A stretch of DNA of 64,000 nucleotides. It comes from Marinomonas sp. IMCC 4694. GTDB lineage: Bacteria; Pseudomonadota; Gammaproteobacteria; Pseudomonadales; Marinomonadaceae. Position 1 is the stretch's first letter, and every line of letters starts with the position of its first letter. Of the stretch, positions 7,625 through 18,400 are shown one piece after another. The notes below the pieces were generated by a model. It searched no databases. It saw only the letters and a list, made by a program, of their open reading frames with translations, and was not told the origin of the DNA. The stretch is from assembly GCF_008122525.1 (NCBI RefSeq), contig NZ_VSRV01000001.1, positions 1,488,001 to 1,552,000 of the forward strand, read 5' to 3'. Both the position numbers and the translations under genes were made by a program.

Positions 7625-10009
7625 ATGAAGATTAGTGAAAATTGGCTAAGAGAGTGGGTCAATCCAAACATCAGTAGCGATGATTTGGTGGCTCAAATTA
7701 CATTGGCTGGCCTTGAAGTAGATGAAGTTTTGCCTGTTGCCTCCGATTTTACGGGCGTGGTAGTCGGTGAGATTACGGCAGCTGAGCCTCATCCTAATGC
7801 CGACAAGTTGCAAGTCTGTCAGGTATTTGATGGTACGGAAACATTTCAAGTTGTTTGTGGTGCGCCCAATGCGCGTCCCGGCATTAAAATTCCGTTTGCA
7901 AAAATTGGCGCCGTACTTGGCGCAGATTTTAAAATTAAAAAAGCCAAACTTCGTCAAGTCGAATCGTTGGGTATGCTGTGCTCCGCTTCTGAGCTGGGCT
8001 TAAGCGATGATCACGATGGCATTATGGAATTACCTCTTACAGCGCGCGCGGGCGAAGATTTTCGTGCTTACTTAGGGCTTGACGATTGCATCATTGATGT
8101 TGATCTAACGCCTAACCGCAGTGATTGCTTGAGCTTGGCAGGTCTTGCTCGCGAAGTGAGTGTTTTGAATAAAACCGACGTGACACCGGTAGCAATAGTG
8201 CCAGTGGCCCCGGGTATTGACGAAGTTTTTCCTGTGCGAGTGGAGTCAGCAGAAAGCTGTCCTCGTTATCTTGGTCGTGTCATTCGTGGCGTCAATGTCG
8301 CAACAACGACGCCATTGTGGATGGTGGAAAAATTACGCCGTAGTGGGGTGCGTTCCATCGACCCTATTGTTGATGTGACCAATTATGTGATGCTTGAATT
8401 GGGCCAGCCAATGCATGCTTTTGACTTGGCTAACTTGTCAGGTTCTGTTGTTGTGCGTATGGCAAAGCAGGATGAAAAAATCACCTTGCTAGACGGTCAA
8501 GGCATAACGCTCCGTGACGACACCATGGTGATTGCGGATGAAAGTACTCCCTTGGCCATTGCTGGTGTTATGGGAGGAGAGGGGTCTGGTGTTCAGGCTG
8601 ATACTCAAGATATTTTCTTAGAAAGTGCGTTTTTTGCGCCACTGGCGTTAGCGGGTAAAGCGCGTTCATACGGTTTGCACACAGACGCGTCACATCGTTA
8701 CGAGCGTGGCGTTGATGCGACATTGCAAGAAAAAGCCATGGAACGAGCTACGGCGCTCATCTTAGAAATTTCCGGTGGTCAAGTTGGCCCAATCACACAC
8801 GTGGTGAATGAGGCGTTTTTGCCTGCTGCTGCGGTAGTGACATTGCGCCGCAAAAAGCTCGATCAGTATCTGGCCTTGTCGATTGATAAAGACTTGGTGA
8901 CGGACATTTTGACACGTCTTGGTTTAGAAATGGTAGAAGTCACTGATGACGCTTGGACGACCAAAGCGCCGTCTCATCGCTTTGACATTGCCATCGAAGC
9001 GGATTTGATCGAAGAAGTAGCGCGCATATACGGCTACGATAATTTGCCGTCTTCTATGCCTCAAGCCGCCGTTAATTTTACGCCGCTGTCTGAGACAAAA
9101 ACGCAGATTCAAGTACTACGTTCTATCTTAGTGTCGCAAGGGTACCAAGAAGCGGTGACGTACAGTTTCATTGATCCTGTGTTGAGCAAGCAATTTTTGC
9201 CAAACATCGAGCCAGTGCCTTTAGCGAATCCTATTTCTGCTGACATGGGCGTAATGCGTCCCAGTCTGATACCAGGTTTGGTGAAAGCCTACCTTTATAA
9301 CCAAAATCGCCAGCAATCGCGTGTGCGTTTGTTTGAAACGGGGCGTCGCTTTATCGGCTCGGTGGATGCCTTGGCGGATTTGGATCAGCAGCAGCAAGTG
9401 GCGGGCTTAATTGCTGGTACGCGACATGCTGAAGCGTGGTATCACGGCAGTGAAAAGGTCGATTTCTATGACCTTAAAGCGCACGTCGAAGCGTTGTTTG
9501 CATTAAACGATGGTGGTATGCCGACCTTTAAACGCTCTGAGTGTGAATTTTTACATCCAGGCCGTTCAGCAGACCTTTTCATCGATGAGCAATTTGTTGG
9601 TTTGATGGGAGAGCTTCACCCGCAATTATCTAAATCGTTAGGGGCAAACCAACCGATTTACGTCTTTGACATTGCGCTTGATGCGGTCCTTAACGCTAAA
9701 CTTCCTGAATACAAAGCTGTTTCTCGATTCCCAGAAGTGCGTCGTGATTTGGCTTTATTGGTTGATCGTGATGTGCCGGTAAGTGCGTTGGAGTCAGTGA
9801 TTTCAGCTACCGCGGGTGACGCGTTCAAAGGTGTGTTGGTTTTTGATGTTTATCAAGGCCAAGGTATTGATGAATCGAAAAAAAGTGTCGCCTTGGGCTT
9901 GACGTGGCAGCATCCTTCACACACTCTTAGTGATGAAGAAGTAAATAATTCTGTCGAGCTCGCTGTGGCTGCATTGTCTGAGCAGTTGGGAGCCGTTGTA
10001 AGGGGGTAG
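7625..10009 (+). CDS. pheT: Phenylalanyl-tRNA synthetase beta subunit
   Basis: The 794-residue beta chain binds tRNA-Phe and edits Tyr-tRNA-Phe. Domains in order: an N-terminal MKISENWLREWVNP start, an EMAP-like tRNA-binding fold (about 40-150), the B3/B4 editing region with TPNRSDCLS, the B5 domain, a degenerate class II fold and the FDX-ACB anticodon-binding domain (about 700-794, FPEVRRDLALLVD). Length is as in E. coli (795). It ends 4 bp before ihfA, indicating tight coupling. Confidence 0.98.
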   Translation: MKISENWLREWVNPNISSDDLVAQITLAGLEVDEVLPVASDFTGVVVGEITAAEPHPNADKLQVCQVFDGTETFQVVCGAPNARPGIKIPFAKIGAVLGADFKIKKAKLRQVESLGMLCSASELGLSDDHDGIMELPLTARAGEDFRAYLGLDDCIIDVDLTPNRSDCLSLAGLAREVSVLNKTDVTPVAIVPVAPGIDEVFPVRVESAESCPRYLGRVIRGVNVATTTPLWMVEKLRRSGVRSIDPIVDVTNYVMLELGQPMHAFDLANLSGSVVVRMAKQDEKITLLDGQGITLRDDTMVIADESTPLAIAGVMGGEGSGVQADTQDIFLESAFFAPLALAGKARSYGLHTDASHRYERGVDATLQEKAMERATALILEISGGQVGPITHVVNEAFLPAAAVVTLRRKKLDQYLALSIDKDLVTDILTRLGLEMVEVTDDAWTTKAPSHRFDIAIEADLIEEVARIYGYDNLPSSMPQAAVNFTPLSETKTQIQVLRSILVSQGYQEAVTYSFIDPVLSKQFLPNIEPVPLANPISADMGVMRPSLIPGLVKAYLYNQNRQQSRVRLFETGRRFIGSVDALADLDQQQQVAGLIAGTRHAEAWYHGSEKVDFYDLKAHVEALFALNDGGMPTFKRSECEFLHPGRSADLFIDEQFVGLMGELHPQLSKSLGANQPIYVFDIALDAVLNAKLPEYKAVSRFPEVRRDLALLVDRDVPVSALESVISATAGDAFKGVLVFDVYQGQGIDESKKSVALGLTWQHPSHTLSDEEVNNSVELAVAALSEQLGAVVRG

Positions 10010-10013
10010 TATT

Positions 10014-10310
10014 ATGGGGTCGTTGACAAAAGCGGACCTTGCTGAAAATTTAGTCGACTCTATTGGTTTGACTAAAAAAGATGCCAAAGACCTAGTTGAA
10101 GGTTTTTTTGATGTGGTTAGGCATTCTCTTGTTGAAAGGCAGCAAGTTAAATTGTCGGGTTTTGGCAATTTTGAAGTGCGTGAGAAAAGTCAGCGCCCTG
10201 GTAGAAACCCTAAAACAGGAGAAGAAATTCCTATTTCGGCTCGCACTGTCGTGACGTTTCGTCCTGGTCAAAAGCTGAAATCGAAAGTTGAAGATTACAT
10301 GCAGGAATAG
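10014..10310 (+). CDS. ihfA: Integration host factor alpha subunit
   Basis: The 98-residue DNA-bending protein forms a heterodimer with IHF-beta. It shows the HU/IHF fold: TKADLAENLVDSIGL helices, LSGFGNFEVREK, and the beta-arm RPGRNPKTGEEI with the intercalating proline, ending TFRPGQKLK. It is the last gene of the thrS operon, 4 bp after pheT, as in enterobacteria and pseudomonads. A terminator follows at 10356. Confidence 0.97.
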   Translation: MGSLTKADLAENLVDSIGLTKKDAKDLVEGFFDVVRHSLVERQQVKLSGFGNFEVREKSQRPGRNPKTGEEIPISARTVVTFRPGQKLKSKVEDYMQE

Positions 10311-10355
10311 CGCTGCACGTGTGTTTCGCGGTAACGCAAGCGCATGTGATCCGTG

Positions 10356-10385
10356 AAAAACCACCTCTAAAGGGTGGTTTTTTTT
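10356..10385 (+). terminator. Intrinsic terminator of the thrS-ihfA operon
   Basis: AAAAACCACC (10356-10365) pairs with GGTGGTTTTT (10373-10382) and runs into a T-tract. It ends the ihfA transcript before the tRNA array. Confidence 0.88.
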
Positions 10386-10693
<308 letters not shown>

Positions 10694-10706
10694 TTGTTTG
10701 AGAAAT

Positions 10707-10782
10707 GCCGCTATAGCTCAGTTGGTAGAGCATCTGACTTGTAATCAGAGGGTCCCGAGTTCGACTCTTGGTGGCGGCACCA
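10707..10782 (+). tRNA. tRNA-Thr (TGT), copy 1
   Basis: A 76-nt cloverleaf beginning GCCGCTA. The anticodon loop CTTGTAA gives TGT (reads ACA), and CCA is encoded. The gene body is identical to the next three copies. Confidence 0.96.
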
Positions 10783-10795
10783 AGTTGTGGTCAAA

Positions 10796-10817
10796 GTGTT
10801 CCTTTATTAAGGAACAC
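10796..10817 (+). other. Spacer hairpin between tRNA-Thr copies 1 and 2
   Basis: A perfect 9-bp stem GTGTTCCTT/AAGGAACAC with loop TATT. No T-tract follows, so it is more likely a processing or spacer structure than a terminator. Confidence 0.5.
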
Positions 10818-10837
10818 AAATTAAAGAGATTAGTTTA

Positions 10838-10913
10838 GCCGCTATAGCTCAGTTGGTAGAGCATCTGACTTGTAATCAGAGGGTCCCGAGTTCGACTCTT
10901 GGTGGCGGCACCA
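10838..10913 (+). tRNA. tRNA-Thr (TGT), copy 2
   Basis: Same 76-nt sequence as copy 1, with anticodon TGT and encoded CCA. The spacers between copies are unrelated in sequence. Confidence 0.96.
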
Positions 10914-10955
10914 TTTCTATTATTAGAGTGGTAAAACTAAACTGCGTATCGTTAT

Positions 10956-11031
10956 GCCGCTATAGCTCAGTTGGTAGAGCATCTGACTTGTAATCAGAGG
11001 GTCCCGAGTTCGACTCTTGGTGGCGGCACCA
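10956..11031 (+). tRNA. tRNA-Thr (TGT), copy 3
   Basis: Same 76-nt sequence as copy 1, with anticodon TGT and encoded CCA. Confidence 0.96.
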
Positions 11032-11076
11032 TTACTTATTTTAACGTAGGTAATGTTGTGACGACATTTAGCGAAA

Positions 11077-11152
11077 GCCGCTATAGCTCAGTTGGTAGAG
11101 CATCTGACTTGTAATCAGAGGGTCCCGAGTTCGACTCTTGGTGGCGGCACCA
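11077..11152 (+). tRNA. tRNA-Thr (TGT), copy 4
   Basis: Same 76-nt sequence as copy 1, with anticodon TGT and encoded CCA. It is the last Thr copy before the Val/Asp part of the array. Confidence 0.96.
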
Positions 11153-11179
11153 CTGAAAAGTGTTTGGCTAAATGGCATT

Positions 11180-11255
11180 GGGTGTGTAGCTCAGTTGGGA
11201 GAGCGTCGCCCTTACAAGGCGAATGTCGGGGGTTCGAACCCCTCCACACCCACCA
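11180..11255 (+). tRNA. tRNA-Val (TAC), copy 1
   Basis: A 76-nt cloverleaf. GGGTGTG pairs with CACACCC, the stem TCGCC/GGCGA encloses loop CTTACAA with anticodon TAC (reads GTA), and CCA is encoded. Its downstream spacer recurs after the Val copy at 18993. Confidence 0.96.
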
Positions 11256-11304
11256 TCTACGGATGTAAAAAGTGAGTCTGATGAGACATTAAAAACATTG
11301 AGTT

Positions 11305-11381
11305 GGAGTGGTAGTTCAGTTGGTTAGAATACCTGCCTGTCACGCAGGGGGTCGCGGGTTCGAGTCCCGTCCATTCCGCCA
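11305..11381 (+). tRNA. tRNA-Asp (GTC), copy 1
   Basis: A 77-nt cloverleaf. GGAGTGG pairs with CCATTCC, the stem CCTGC/GCAGG encloses loop CTGTCAC with anticodon GTC, and CCA is encoded. The 36-bp spacer to the next Val gene is nearly identical to that at 19358-19393. Confidence 0.96.
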
Positions 11382-11417
11382 TTATTTACCTGTAAATATG
11401 GCAAAGATTTTACGAGC

Positions 11418-11493
11418 GGGTGTGTAGCTCAGTTGGGAGAGCGTCGCCCTTACAAGGCGAATGTCGGGGGTTCGAACCCCTCCACACCCACCA
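11418..11493 (+). tRNA. tRNA-Val (TAC), copy 2
   Basis: Identical to copy 1, with anticodon TAC and encoded CCA. It is the last gene of the first array; its trailer is related to the trailer after Val copy 4. Confidence 0.96.
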
Positions 11494-11769
11494 GTAAGTA
11501 AAGCTCCATAAAGCACTTTTCTTTTCAAAAAAACATTCCTTTACAAGCACTTAGCTGATTTTTTAATCGCTTCAAATGTAATGTCTTATGCTTTAAGTTC
11601 ACTCTTAAATATCAAAATTTTCCTATGTGCCGAATCTGTGACAACGATGTGACCAGATTAAATGGCCTGTCTTTTCGTATTACTCATTTTCAAAACTGTT
11701 TTGTTCGTTTTTAAGTCACAATCGGATAAGGTAATAAGCTTGTCATTTCTTGGGGTTTTACACGGGATA

Positions 11770-12061
11770 GGCATGGATTACACCGATGGTAAGCAGGTTG
11801 TCTATGGCAGGGCGTACCACTTAGAAAAAATACCGTGGAAGAATAGGCCAAATGTCGTTGGGAAATCATCATGGGCTTCTTCTGTTCGATAAGGGTGACG
11901 AGCTTATTGATTACAGAGAAACCGTGCGGTTATTACCTGATATACAGACGTTGATATTCGAGGGTGGATCGCATCGTTTTGATCACATCGACGAATCTTT
12001 AGATGCTATTCAGCAATACGCAAATAGGCTGTCTTTAGTATTGGGATTTGGGGAAAGCTAA
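11770..12061 (+). pseudogene. Relic of a YqiA/UPF0227-type alpha/beta-hydrolase
   Basis: Two overlapping frames carry the C-terminal half of a YqiA-like esterase. The first, ending near 11889, has DYTDGKQVVYGRAYHLEK. The second, from about 11852, has LLLFDKGDELIDYRE and IFEGGSHRFDHIDE, which match YqiA signatures (QTGDEVLDYRQA; the catalytic Asp and the GGxHxF His). The frame change near 11850 and the missing N-terminal half, including the nucleophile Ser, mark it as broken. It lies between the left tRNA array and hsdM, inside the repeat-flanked island. The rest of 11494-12177 shows only the array trailer and no gene. Confidence 0.6.
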
Positions 12062-12177
12062 AGCGGCCGTTTGCTGTGTTGTAAAGGGGAAGATTGGGCT
12101 CTTAATAAGTCGTATTAGGGGTTACCCATAAAAGGCATTATCAAGTAATATGTTTGTAAGTTTTCACACAAGGTAAA

Positions 12178-13917
12178 GTGGTTGCATTGACTATTCTGCC
12201 CACTTTACCCCGTTTTGTACAAGGCGAAACCGCGCCAATGGAGCAAGCCCAGCACATGGAACCGATAGACGTCACCACAACCCCAGATACCCCTGTAAAA
12301 GCCACTTCAAAGAAGAAAAGTCCTGCTAAAAAGAAAGCGATAAAAGGTTTTGAAGAAACCCTTTGGGACACGGCGAATCAATTACGCGGCAGTGTCGAAT
12401 CCTCCGAATATAAGCACATTGTGTTGAGTCTGGTGTTTTTGAAATTCATCAGCGATAAGTTCGAAGCGCGTCGCAAGAAGATGCTCGACGATGGCCAAGA
12501 AGCCTTTATTGAGATGAAAGAGTTTTACCAGCAAGACAATATCTTCTATCTGCCAGAAGACACTCGTTGGAGTTTTATTAAAGCGCGTGCCAAGCAAGAC
12601 AACATTGCTGTGCTGATCGACACCGCCTTGTCCACCATTGAAAAGAACAACCCAAGCCTAAAAGGCGCTTTACCAGACAACTACTTCACTCGCCAAGAAC
12701 TGGAAGTGAAAAAGCTCGCCTCCTTGATCGACACCGTTGAAAACATCGACACGCTGGCCAATGAGTGCGACACCACAGAAGAAGATTTGGTGGGTCGTGT
12801 GTACGAATACTTCCTCGGTAAATTTGCCGCCACAGAAGGCAAGGGCGGTGGCGAATTCTATACACCAAAGTCCGTGGTGACCTTATTGGCGCAAATGCTC
12901 GAACCTTATCAAGGCAAGGTGTATGACCCCTGTTGTGGTTCTGGCGGTATGTTTGTGCAGTCCCTGAAATTTATCCAGCAGCACGAAGGCCGCAGTAAAG
13001 ACATCGCCATTTACGGTCAAGAACTCACGGGTACTACGTACAAACTGGCGAAGATGAACCTGGCAGTACGAGGCTTGTCTGGCAATTTGGGTGAGAAATC
13101 CGCTGATACCTTTTTTGCCGATCAGCACAAAGACCTCAAAGCCGATTACATCATGGCCAATCCGCCGTTTAACTTAAAAGACTGGCGCGACGAAGCTGAG
13201 TTAACCGACGACCCGCGTTTTGCAGGCTACCGTACGCCGCCCACTGGCAACGCCAACTACGCGTGGATATTACACATGCTGTCCAAGCTGAGCGAAACCG
13301 GCACCGCAGGCTTTGTCTTAGCCAATGGATCTATGAGTACTAATACCTCGGGCGAAGGCGAAATACGCCAGCAGTTGATCGAAAACGACCGCATCGAATG
13401 CATGATCGCCTTGCCGGGGCAATTGTTCTACACCACGCAAATTCCCGTGTGTTTGTGGTTTATGTCGAAAGACAAAACCGTTAACAGCGACAAAGGCTTC
13501 CGTAACCGCCAAACTGAAACCTTGTTTATCGATGCCCGCGAAATGGGCTCTATGATCAGCCGTGTACACAAAGAACTCACAGTAGACGAATTAAACCGCA
13601 TCGCCGACACCTTCCATGCCTGGCGCAGCAGCGACGAGGCCTTGCAAAAGCGAGTCGCAAGCGGCGATTGCAAAGTTACTAAATACCAAGACCAAGCTGG
13701 CTTCTGCAAATCTGTCACCATCGAAGACATCAAAGCCAACGACTACGTACTGACACCGGGTAGATACGTGGGCGCAGCGGACATCGAAGACGACGGTATT
13801 CCTTTTGAAACCAAAATGCGTGAACTCAGCCAAACCCTCTACCGCCAAATGAACCAAGCCGAAGAACTGGATAAAGCCATTCGCAGTAACTTGGAGGCGT
13901 TGGGTTATGGGGAGTGA
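12178..13917 (+). CDS. hsdM: Type I restriction-modification system methyltransferase subunit HsdM
   Basis: HsdM transfers a methyl group to adenine N6 at the site chosen by HsdS. An N-terminal helical HsdM_N domain (GFEETLWDTANQLRGS) precedes the methylase core, with the SAM motif DPCCGSGGMF (about 249) and the catalytic NPPF (about 325). The C-terminal region contacts HsdS. The start is ambiguous: GTG at 12178 has AGG 4 nt away, and ATGs at 12238 and 12256 have poorly spaced purines. The first 40 residues are Thr/Pro/Lys-rich and dispensable for the fold. The gene overlaps hsdS by 11 bp. Confidence 0.95.
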   Translation: MVALTILPTLPRFVQGETAPMEQAQHMEPIDVTTTPDTPVKATSKKKSPAKKKAIKGFEETLWDTANQLRGSVESSEYKHIVLSLVFLKFISDKFEARRKKMLDDGQEAFIEMKEFYQQDNIFYLPEDTRWSFIKARAKQDNIAVLIDTALSTIEKNNPSLKGALPDNYFTRQELEVKKLASLIDTVENIDTLANECDTTEEDLVGRVYEYFLGKFAATEGKGGGEFYTPKSVVTLLAQMLEPYQGKVYDPCCGSGGMFVQSLKFIQQHEGRSKDIAIYGQELTGTTYKLAKMNLAVRGLSGNLGEKSADTFFADQHKDLKADYIMANPPFNLKDWRDEAELTDDPRFAGYRTPPTGNANYAWILHMLSKLSETGTAGFVLANGSMSTNTSGEGEIRQQLIENDRIECMIALPGQLFYTTQIPVCLWFMSKDKTVNSDKGFRNRQTETLFIDAREMGSMISRVHKELTVDELNRIADTFHAWRSSDEALQKRVASGDCKVTKYQDQAGFCKSVTIEDIKANDYVLTPGRYVGAADIEDDGIPFETKMRELSQTLYRQMNQAEELDKAIRSNLEALGYGE

Positions 13918-15370
13918 AATACAAGAATTTCGATTGGAAGATTGCATGGAAGCCATCATCGACTATCGAGGAAAAACGCCTAAGAAAACAAACTCTGGAA
14001 TACCTTTAATTACTGCAAAAATAATTAAAAATGGTCGTATTCAGCCAGTCGGTGAATTTATTGCTGAAGATGATTATGAAGCTTGGATGACGAGAGGTTT
14101 TCCAAAGGCTGGAGATATAGTTTTAACAACGGAAGCGCCTTTGGGTGAAGTCGCTCAATTGGATGGTAAAAAGATTGCTTTAGCGCAAAGAGTTATTACG
14201 TTAAGAGGGAAGCAAGGATTATTGGATAATGATTATCTTTTATTCTTAATGCAATCAAGAGATGTTCAGCACCAACTTGATGGAAGAGGCACTGGTAGTA
14301 CAGTAAAAGGCATAAAACAATCTGAATTAAGAGAGTTAATACTTCGATTTCCGTCTATTGATAAGCAAAAGAAAATTGCTCAACATTTAACTTCGATAGA
14401 TCATAAAATCGCTCTCAATCGCGAAATCAACCAAACCCTAGAACAAATGGCGCAGGCCTTGTTTAAGTCTTGGTTTGTGGATTTTGACCCTGTCATCGAC
14501 AACGCGTTAGACGCTGGCTTTTTTGATGCGGCAACCAACAGCGAATTAGACAGCCTTCCACCGGCTTTAATTGCCCGTGCTGAATTACGCAAAACCGCCC
14601 GCGCCAGCGATGGCTTCCAAGCCTTACCAGACCACGTTCGTCAGCTTTTCCCAAGTGCATTTGAAGACAGCCAAGAACCCAGTGTTGGAGTTAATGGCTG
14701 GGTGCCCATGGGGTGGGAAGTTACTAAGCTTGAAAACCTTATTGGTATTAAGCATGGATATGCATTTAAAGGCGAATATTTTAGCGAGAATGCTACTAAC
14801 GATATACTACTTACACCGGGTAATGTGAAGGTTGGAGGGGGGTTTAAATCGGATAAGTATAAGTTTTATTCAGGTCCATTAGTCAGCGATTACATATTTA
14901 AAGCAGGGGATATATTCGTAAATATGACAGATTTGAGTAAGGCGAGTGATACGCTTGGATATCCATCAGTTGTTCCTAATTATGAAGGACTTACTTTTCA
15001 TCATAATCAACGATTGGGTAAAGTTTCCTTTTCTGATCACCCTTGCGCTACGAAGGAGTTTATTTATCAGACATTATGTTCCAATAATTACCGAAATTCA
15101 GTATTAGGTAGTGCTACGGGAACAACTGTAAAACATACAGCACCTAAGAAAATACTTAGCTATATATTAGTTTGTAGCAGAGTGGGCTCTATAGAAAAGA
15201 TATTTAATGAACAAGCTGGTGCGTTGATGCAAAAAACATATGAGAATGAATCTAGTTCTAGAGTACTTTCTAAACTTCGAGACACTTTATTGCCCAAACT
15301 CATTTCAGGTGAGTTGCGTTTAGATTCACCAGAAGTCACGCAAGCCAAGGCGTTGGTGGACGCAGAATAA
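13907..15370 (+). CDS. hsdS: Type I restriction-modification system specificity subunit HsdS
   Basis: The 487-residue subunit reads the bipartite DNA target. Two target-recognition domains (about 5-155 and 262-430) are each followed by a conserved helical spacer. The first spacer runs from KQKKIAQHLTSIDHKI to FKSWFVDFDPV, and the second ends LRDTLLPKLISGELRL. The recognition-domain DNA is visibly AT-rich, while the spacer DNA has the base use of hsdM and hsdR, a sign of domain exchange. The start overlaps the end of hsdM. The recognition sequence cannot be predicted by eye. Confidence 0.95.
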   Translation: MGSEIQEFRLEDCMEAIIDYRGKTPKKTNSGIPLITAKIIKNGRIQPVGEFIAEDDYEAWMTRGFPKAGDIVLTTEAPLGEVAQLDGKKIALAQRVITLRGKQGLLDNDYLLFLMQSRDVQHQLDGRGTGSTVKGIKQSELRELILRFPSIDKQKKIAQHLTSIDHKIALNREINQTLEQMAQALFKSWFVDFDPVIDNALDAGFFDAATNSELDSLPPALIARAELRKTARASDGFQALPDHVRQLFPSAFEDSQEPSVGVNGWVPMGWEVTKLENLIGIKHGYAFKGEYFSENATNDILLTPGNVKVGGGFKSDKYKFYSGPLVSDYIFKAGDIFVNMTDLSKASDTLGYPSVVPNYEGLTFHHNQRLGKVSFSDHPCATKEFIYQTLCSNNYRNSVLGSATGTTVKHTAPKKILSYILVCSRVGSIEKIFNEQAGALMQKTYENESSSRVLSKLRDTLLPKLISGELRLDSPEVTQAKALVDAE

Positions 15371-15445
15371 CCCCAACTTCCCTGAAGAAAAAGGGGAGGC
15401 GCTAGATCATTAATAATAACAAGCAATCAGAAGGAATTTTATTGC

Positions 15446-18400
15446 ATGGGTTCAATGTTTACTGAAGCAAAGCTAGAGCAAGCCATTATCGATTTGCTGG
15501 GCGAGCAGGGTTATCCGCATGTGTTGGGTCAGAACATAGACCGAGCGGAGCCGTCTCAGGTGTTAATCGTCGATGATGTGCGCGCGTATTTATCTCGTCA
15601 ATATCAGGCGGACGGCATTACTGACAACGAGATCGATTCGATCATTCGTCAGTTAAGCGCCTTGCCCGCCAGTGATTTGTACCAAAGCAATAAAACCTTC
15701 AGCGCTTGGTTAACCAATGGTTTTTTGCTCAAGCGGGAAGACCGCAACCAAAAAGACTTGTACATCGAGTTGATCGATACCCGCCACCTGAATGAAACAT
15801 TGGCTCAGTTATTTGCCACTCCGAAAGACCTCGCTAAGGTAGCGGAAGGTAAGGTGCATTATTTGCCGTCGGCCGGGAAAGCGTCTTCCAGCCATAATGT
15901 TTATAAGATGGTGAACCAGCTGGAGATTGAAGGGGTAGACGGCCAGATGCGCATTCCCGATGGCATCTTGTATGTGAATGGCTTGCCGCTGGTGGTGTTT
16001 GAATTTAAATCAGCAGTTAGAGAAAACAACGCCACGATTCACGATGCTTGGCAACAAATCTGTATTCGTTACCAGCGGGATATTCCCCAACTGTTTGTTT
16101 ACAACGCCTTGTGCATCATCAGTGATGGGGTGAATAACAAGCTGGGTAATGTGTTTGCGCCCTATGAGTTTTATTACGCATGGCGCAAAGAAACGGGGTA
16201 TGAATCGGCCGAGAAAGACGGTATCAATTCGCTTTATACGATGCTCCACGGCTTGTTTTATCCTACTCGATTGTTGGATGTGATTAAGAACTTTGTCTTC
16301 TTCCCAGACACTAATAAAAAAGAAGTAAAAATCGGTTGTCGCTACCCGCAGTATTACGCCGCTCGTAAACTCTATTTTAATATTCTTAAAGAACGCAAAC
16401 CCCTAGGCTCCGGCAAAGGCGGCACTTATTTTGGTGCGACGGGTTGTGGCAAGAGTTACACCATGCAGTTCTTGTGTCGCTTGCTGATGAAAAGCATCGA
16501 CTTCGCCAGCCCGACCATAGTCTTGATTACCGATCGAACCGACTTAGACGACCAGCTTGCCAAACAGTTTACCGGGGCGACCGCCTACATTGGCGACGAC
16601 ACCGTGGTGTCTGTGACCAGCCGAGCCGATTTGCGCGAGAAGCTGCAAGGCATCAAAAGCGGCGGGGTGTTTTTAACCACGATTCATAAGTTCACCGAAG
16701 ATTTACAGCGGTTGTCGGATCGTACCAACATCATTTGCATTTCAGACGAGGCTCATCGTTCGCAAGTGAATCTCGACAAAAAAACCGTGATCAAATACAG
16801 CGAAGGTAAAGCCATTTCGATGAAAGAAACCTACGGCTTTGCTAAATATTTGCACGACTCCTTGCCGAACGCCACTTACGTGGGTTTCACCGGCACGCCC
16901 ATAGACGCCACGCTGGACGTATTTGGCCAAGCCATCGACAGCTACACCATGACCGAAGCAGTGAACGACGAAATCACCGTGCGCATTGTTTATGAAGGCC
17001 GCGCTGCGAAAGTTTTTTTAGACAACAGCAAACTTAAAGAAGTGGAAGAATACTATGAGGTGTGTGCCGCGGAGGGATCCAGCGAGCATCAAATAGAAGA
17101 AAGTAAAAAAGCCTCGGCCAACATGAATGCCATCTTAGGTGACCCAGATCGCATCGCGGCTTTGGCAAAAGATTTTGTTGCCCACTATGAAAGCCGAGTT
17201 GCCGAAGGGGCCACAGTCAAAGGCAAGGCCATGTTTGTCTGCGCCAACCGTGAGATCGCCTACGACTTTTACAAGGCCGTCAAAGTTCTTCGCCCCGATT
17301 GGTTTGAAAAGCGCCTCACCTCAGACCACAGCCGAGCCTTAACCGAAAAAGAACAAGAAACGCTGTTGCTTTTGGAAAAAGTGCAAATGGTCATGTCCCA
17401 AGGAGACAATGACACCGCTGAACTGTATGCGCTGGTGGGCAAAAAAGAACACCGCAAAGAGCTGGACCGACAATTTAAGAACCCGCTGTCCAACTTCAAA
17501 ATCGCCATCGTCGTAGACATGTGGCTAACCGGCTTTGATGTGCCTGAGCTGGACACCATTTACATTGATAAACCACTGCAAAAACACAACCTGATTCAAA
17601 CCATTTCCCGCGTTAACCGTAAATTGGAAGGCAAAGAGAAAGCCTTGGTGGTGGATTACATTGGCATTAAATCTCGGATGAACCAAGCCTTAGCGCAATA
17701 CTCCAAAGCGGATACCACCAGCATGGAAGACGTGAATGTGTCTGTGGTGGAAGTAAAAAACCACCTAGATTTGCTCAAGCAAATGTTTCATGGTTTTGAT
17801 GTGTCGGGCTATCTTAGTGGCGAACCCAAAGCGCAATTGCAATGCTTAAACTTAGCCGCCGAATTCATCTTGCAAACCAAAAAGGGCGAAAACCGCTTTA
17901 TGGGCTTAGTGAAACGCCTAAAAGCCGCTTACGACGTGTGCTGTGGTAGTGAGCGAATTAATCAAAACGAACGGGATTTGATTCACTTCTACATTGCGGT
18001 GCGCTCGATTATCTTCAAGCTCACCAAAGGCGACGCGCCAGATACTGCACAAATGAATGCCCGTGTACGCGAGCTGATTGCCGAAGCTTTGCGTGCCGAT
18101 GGGGTAGAGGAGATCTTCACCATAGGCGAAGCAAAAGCCGATGCCATTGATATTTTCGATGAAGACTACCTAGCGCGCATCAATAAAATCAAACTGCCCA
18201 ATACCAAGATACAACTGCTGCAAAAGCTCCTACAAAAAGCCATTGGCGACTTTAAGAAGGTCAACCAAGTAAAAGGCATGGACTTCTCAAAACGCTTTGA
18301 AGCCTTGGTAGAACACTATAACGAGCGACGTGACGAAGACGTATTAAACGGAGAAGAGTTCGACACCTTCAGCCAAGAAATGACCGACATGGTCTACGCC

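Larger units (their letters stand above)
11180..11690 (+). repeat. Left copy of duplicated Val-Asp-Val array end plus trailer
   Basis: The Val-spacer-Asp-spacer-Val unit and about 150-200 bp after it recur at 18993-19655. Spacers are near-identical: 11256-11304 matches 19069-19117, and 11382-11417 matches 19358-19393. The trailers are diverged but alignable; shared landmarks are CTTAAATATCAAA, TTTTCCT and ATCTGTGAC. The two copies flank the hsdMSR locus as direct repeats. Confidence 0.8.
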
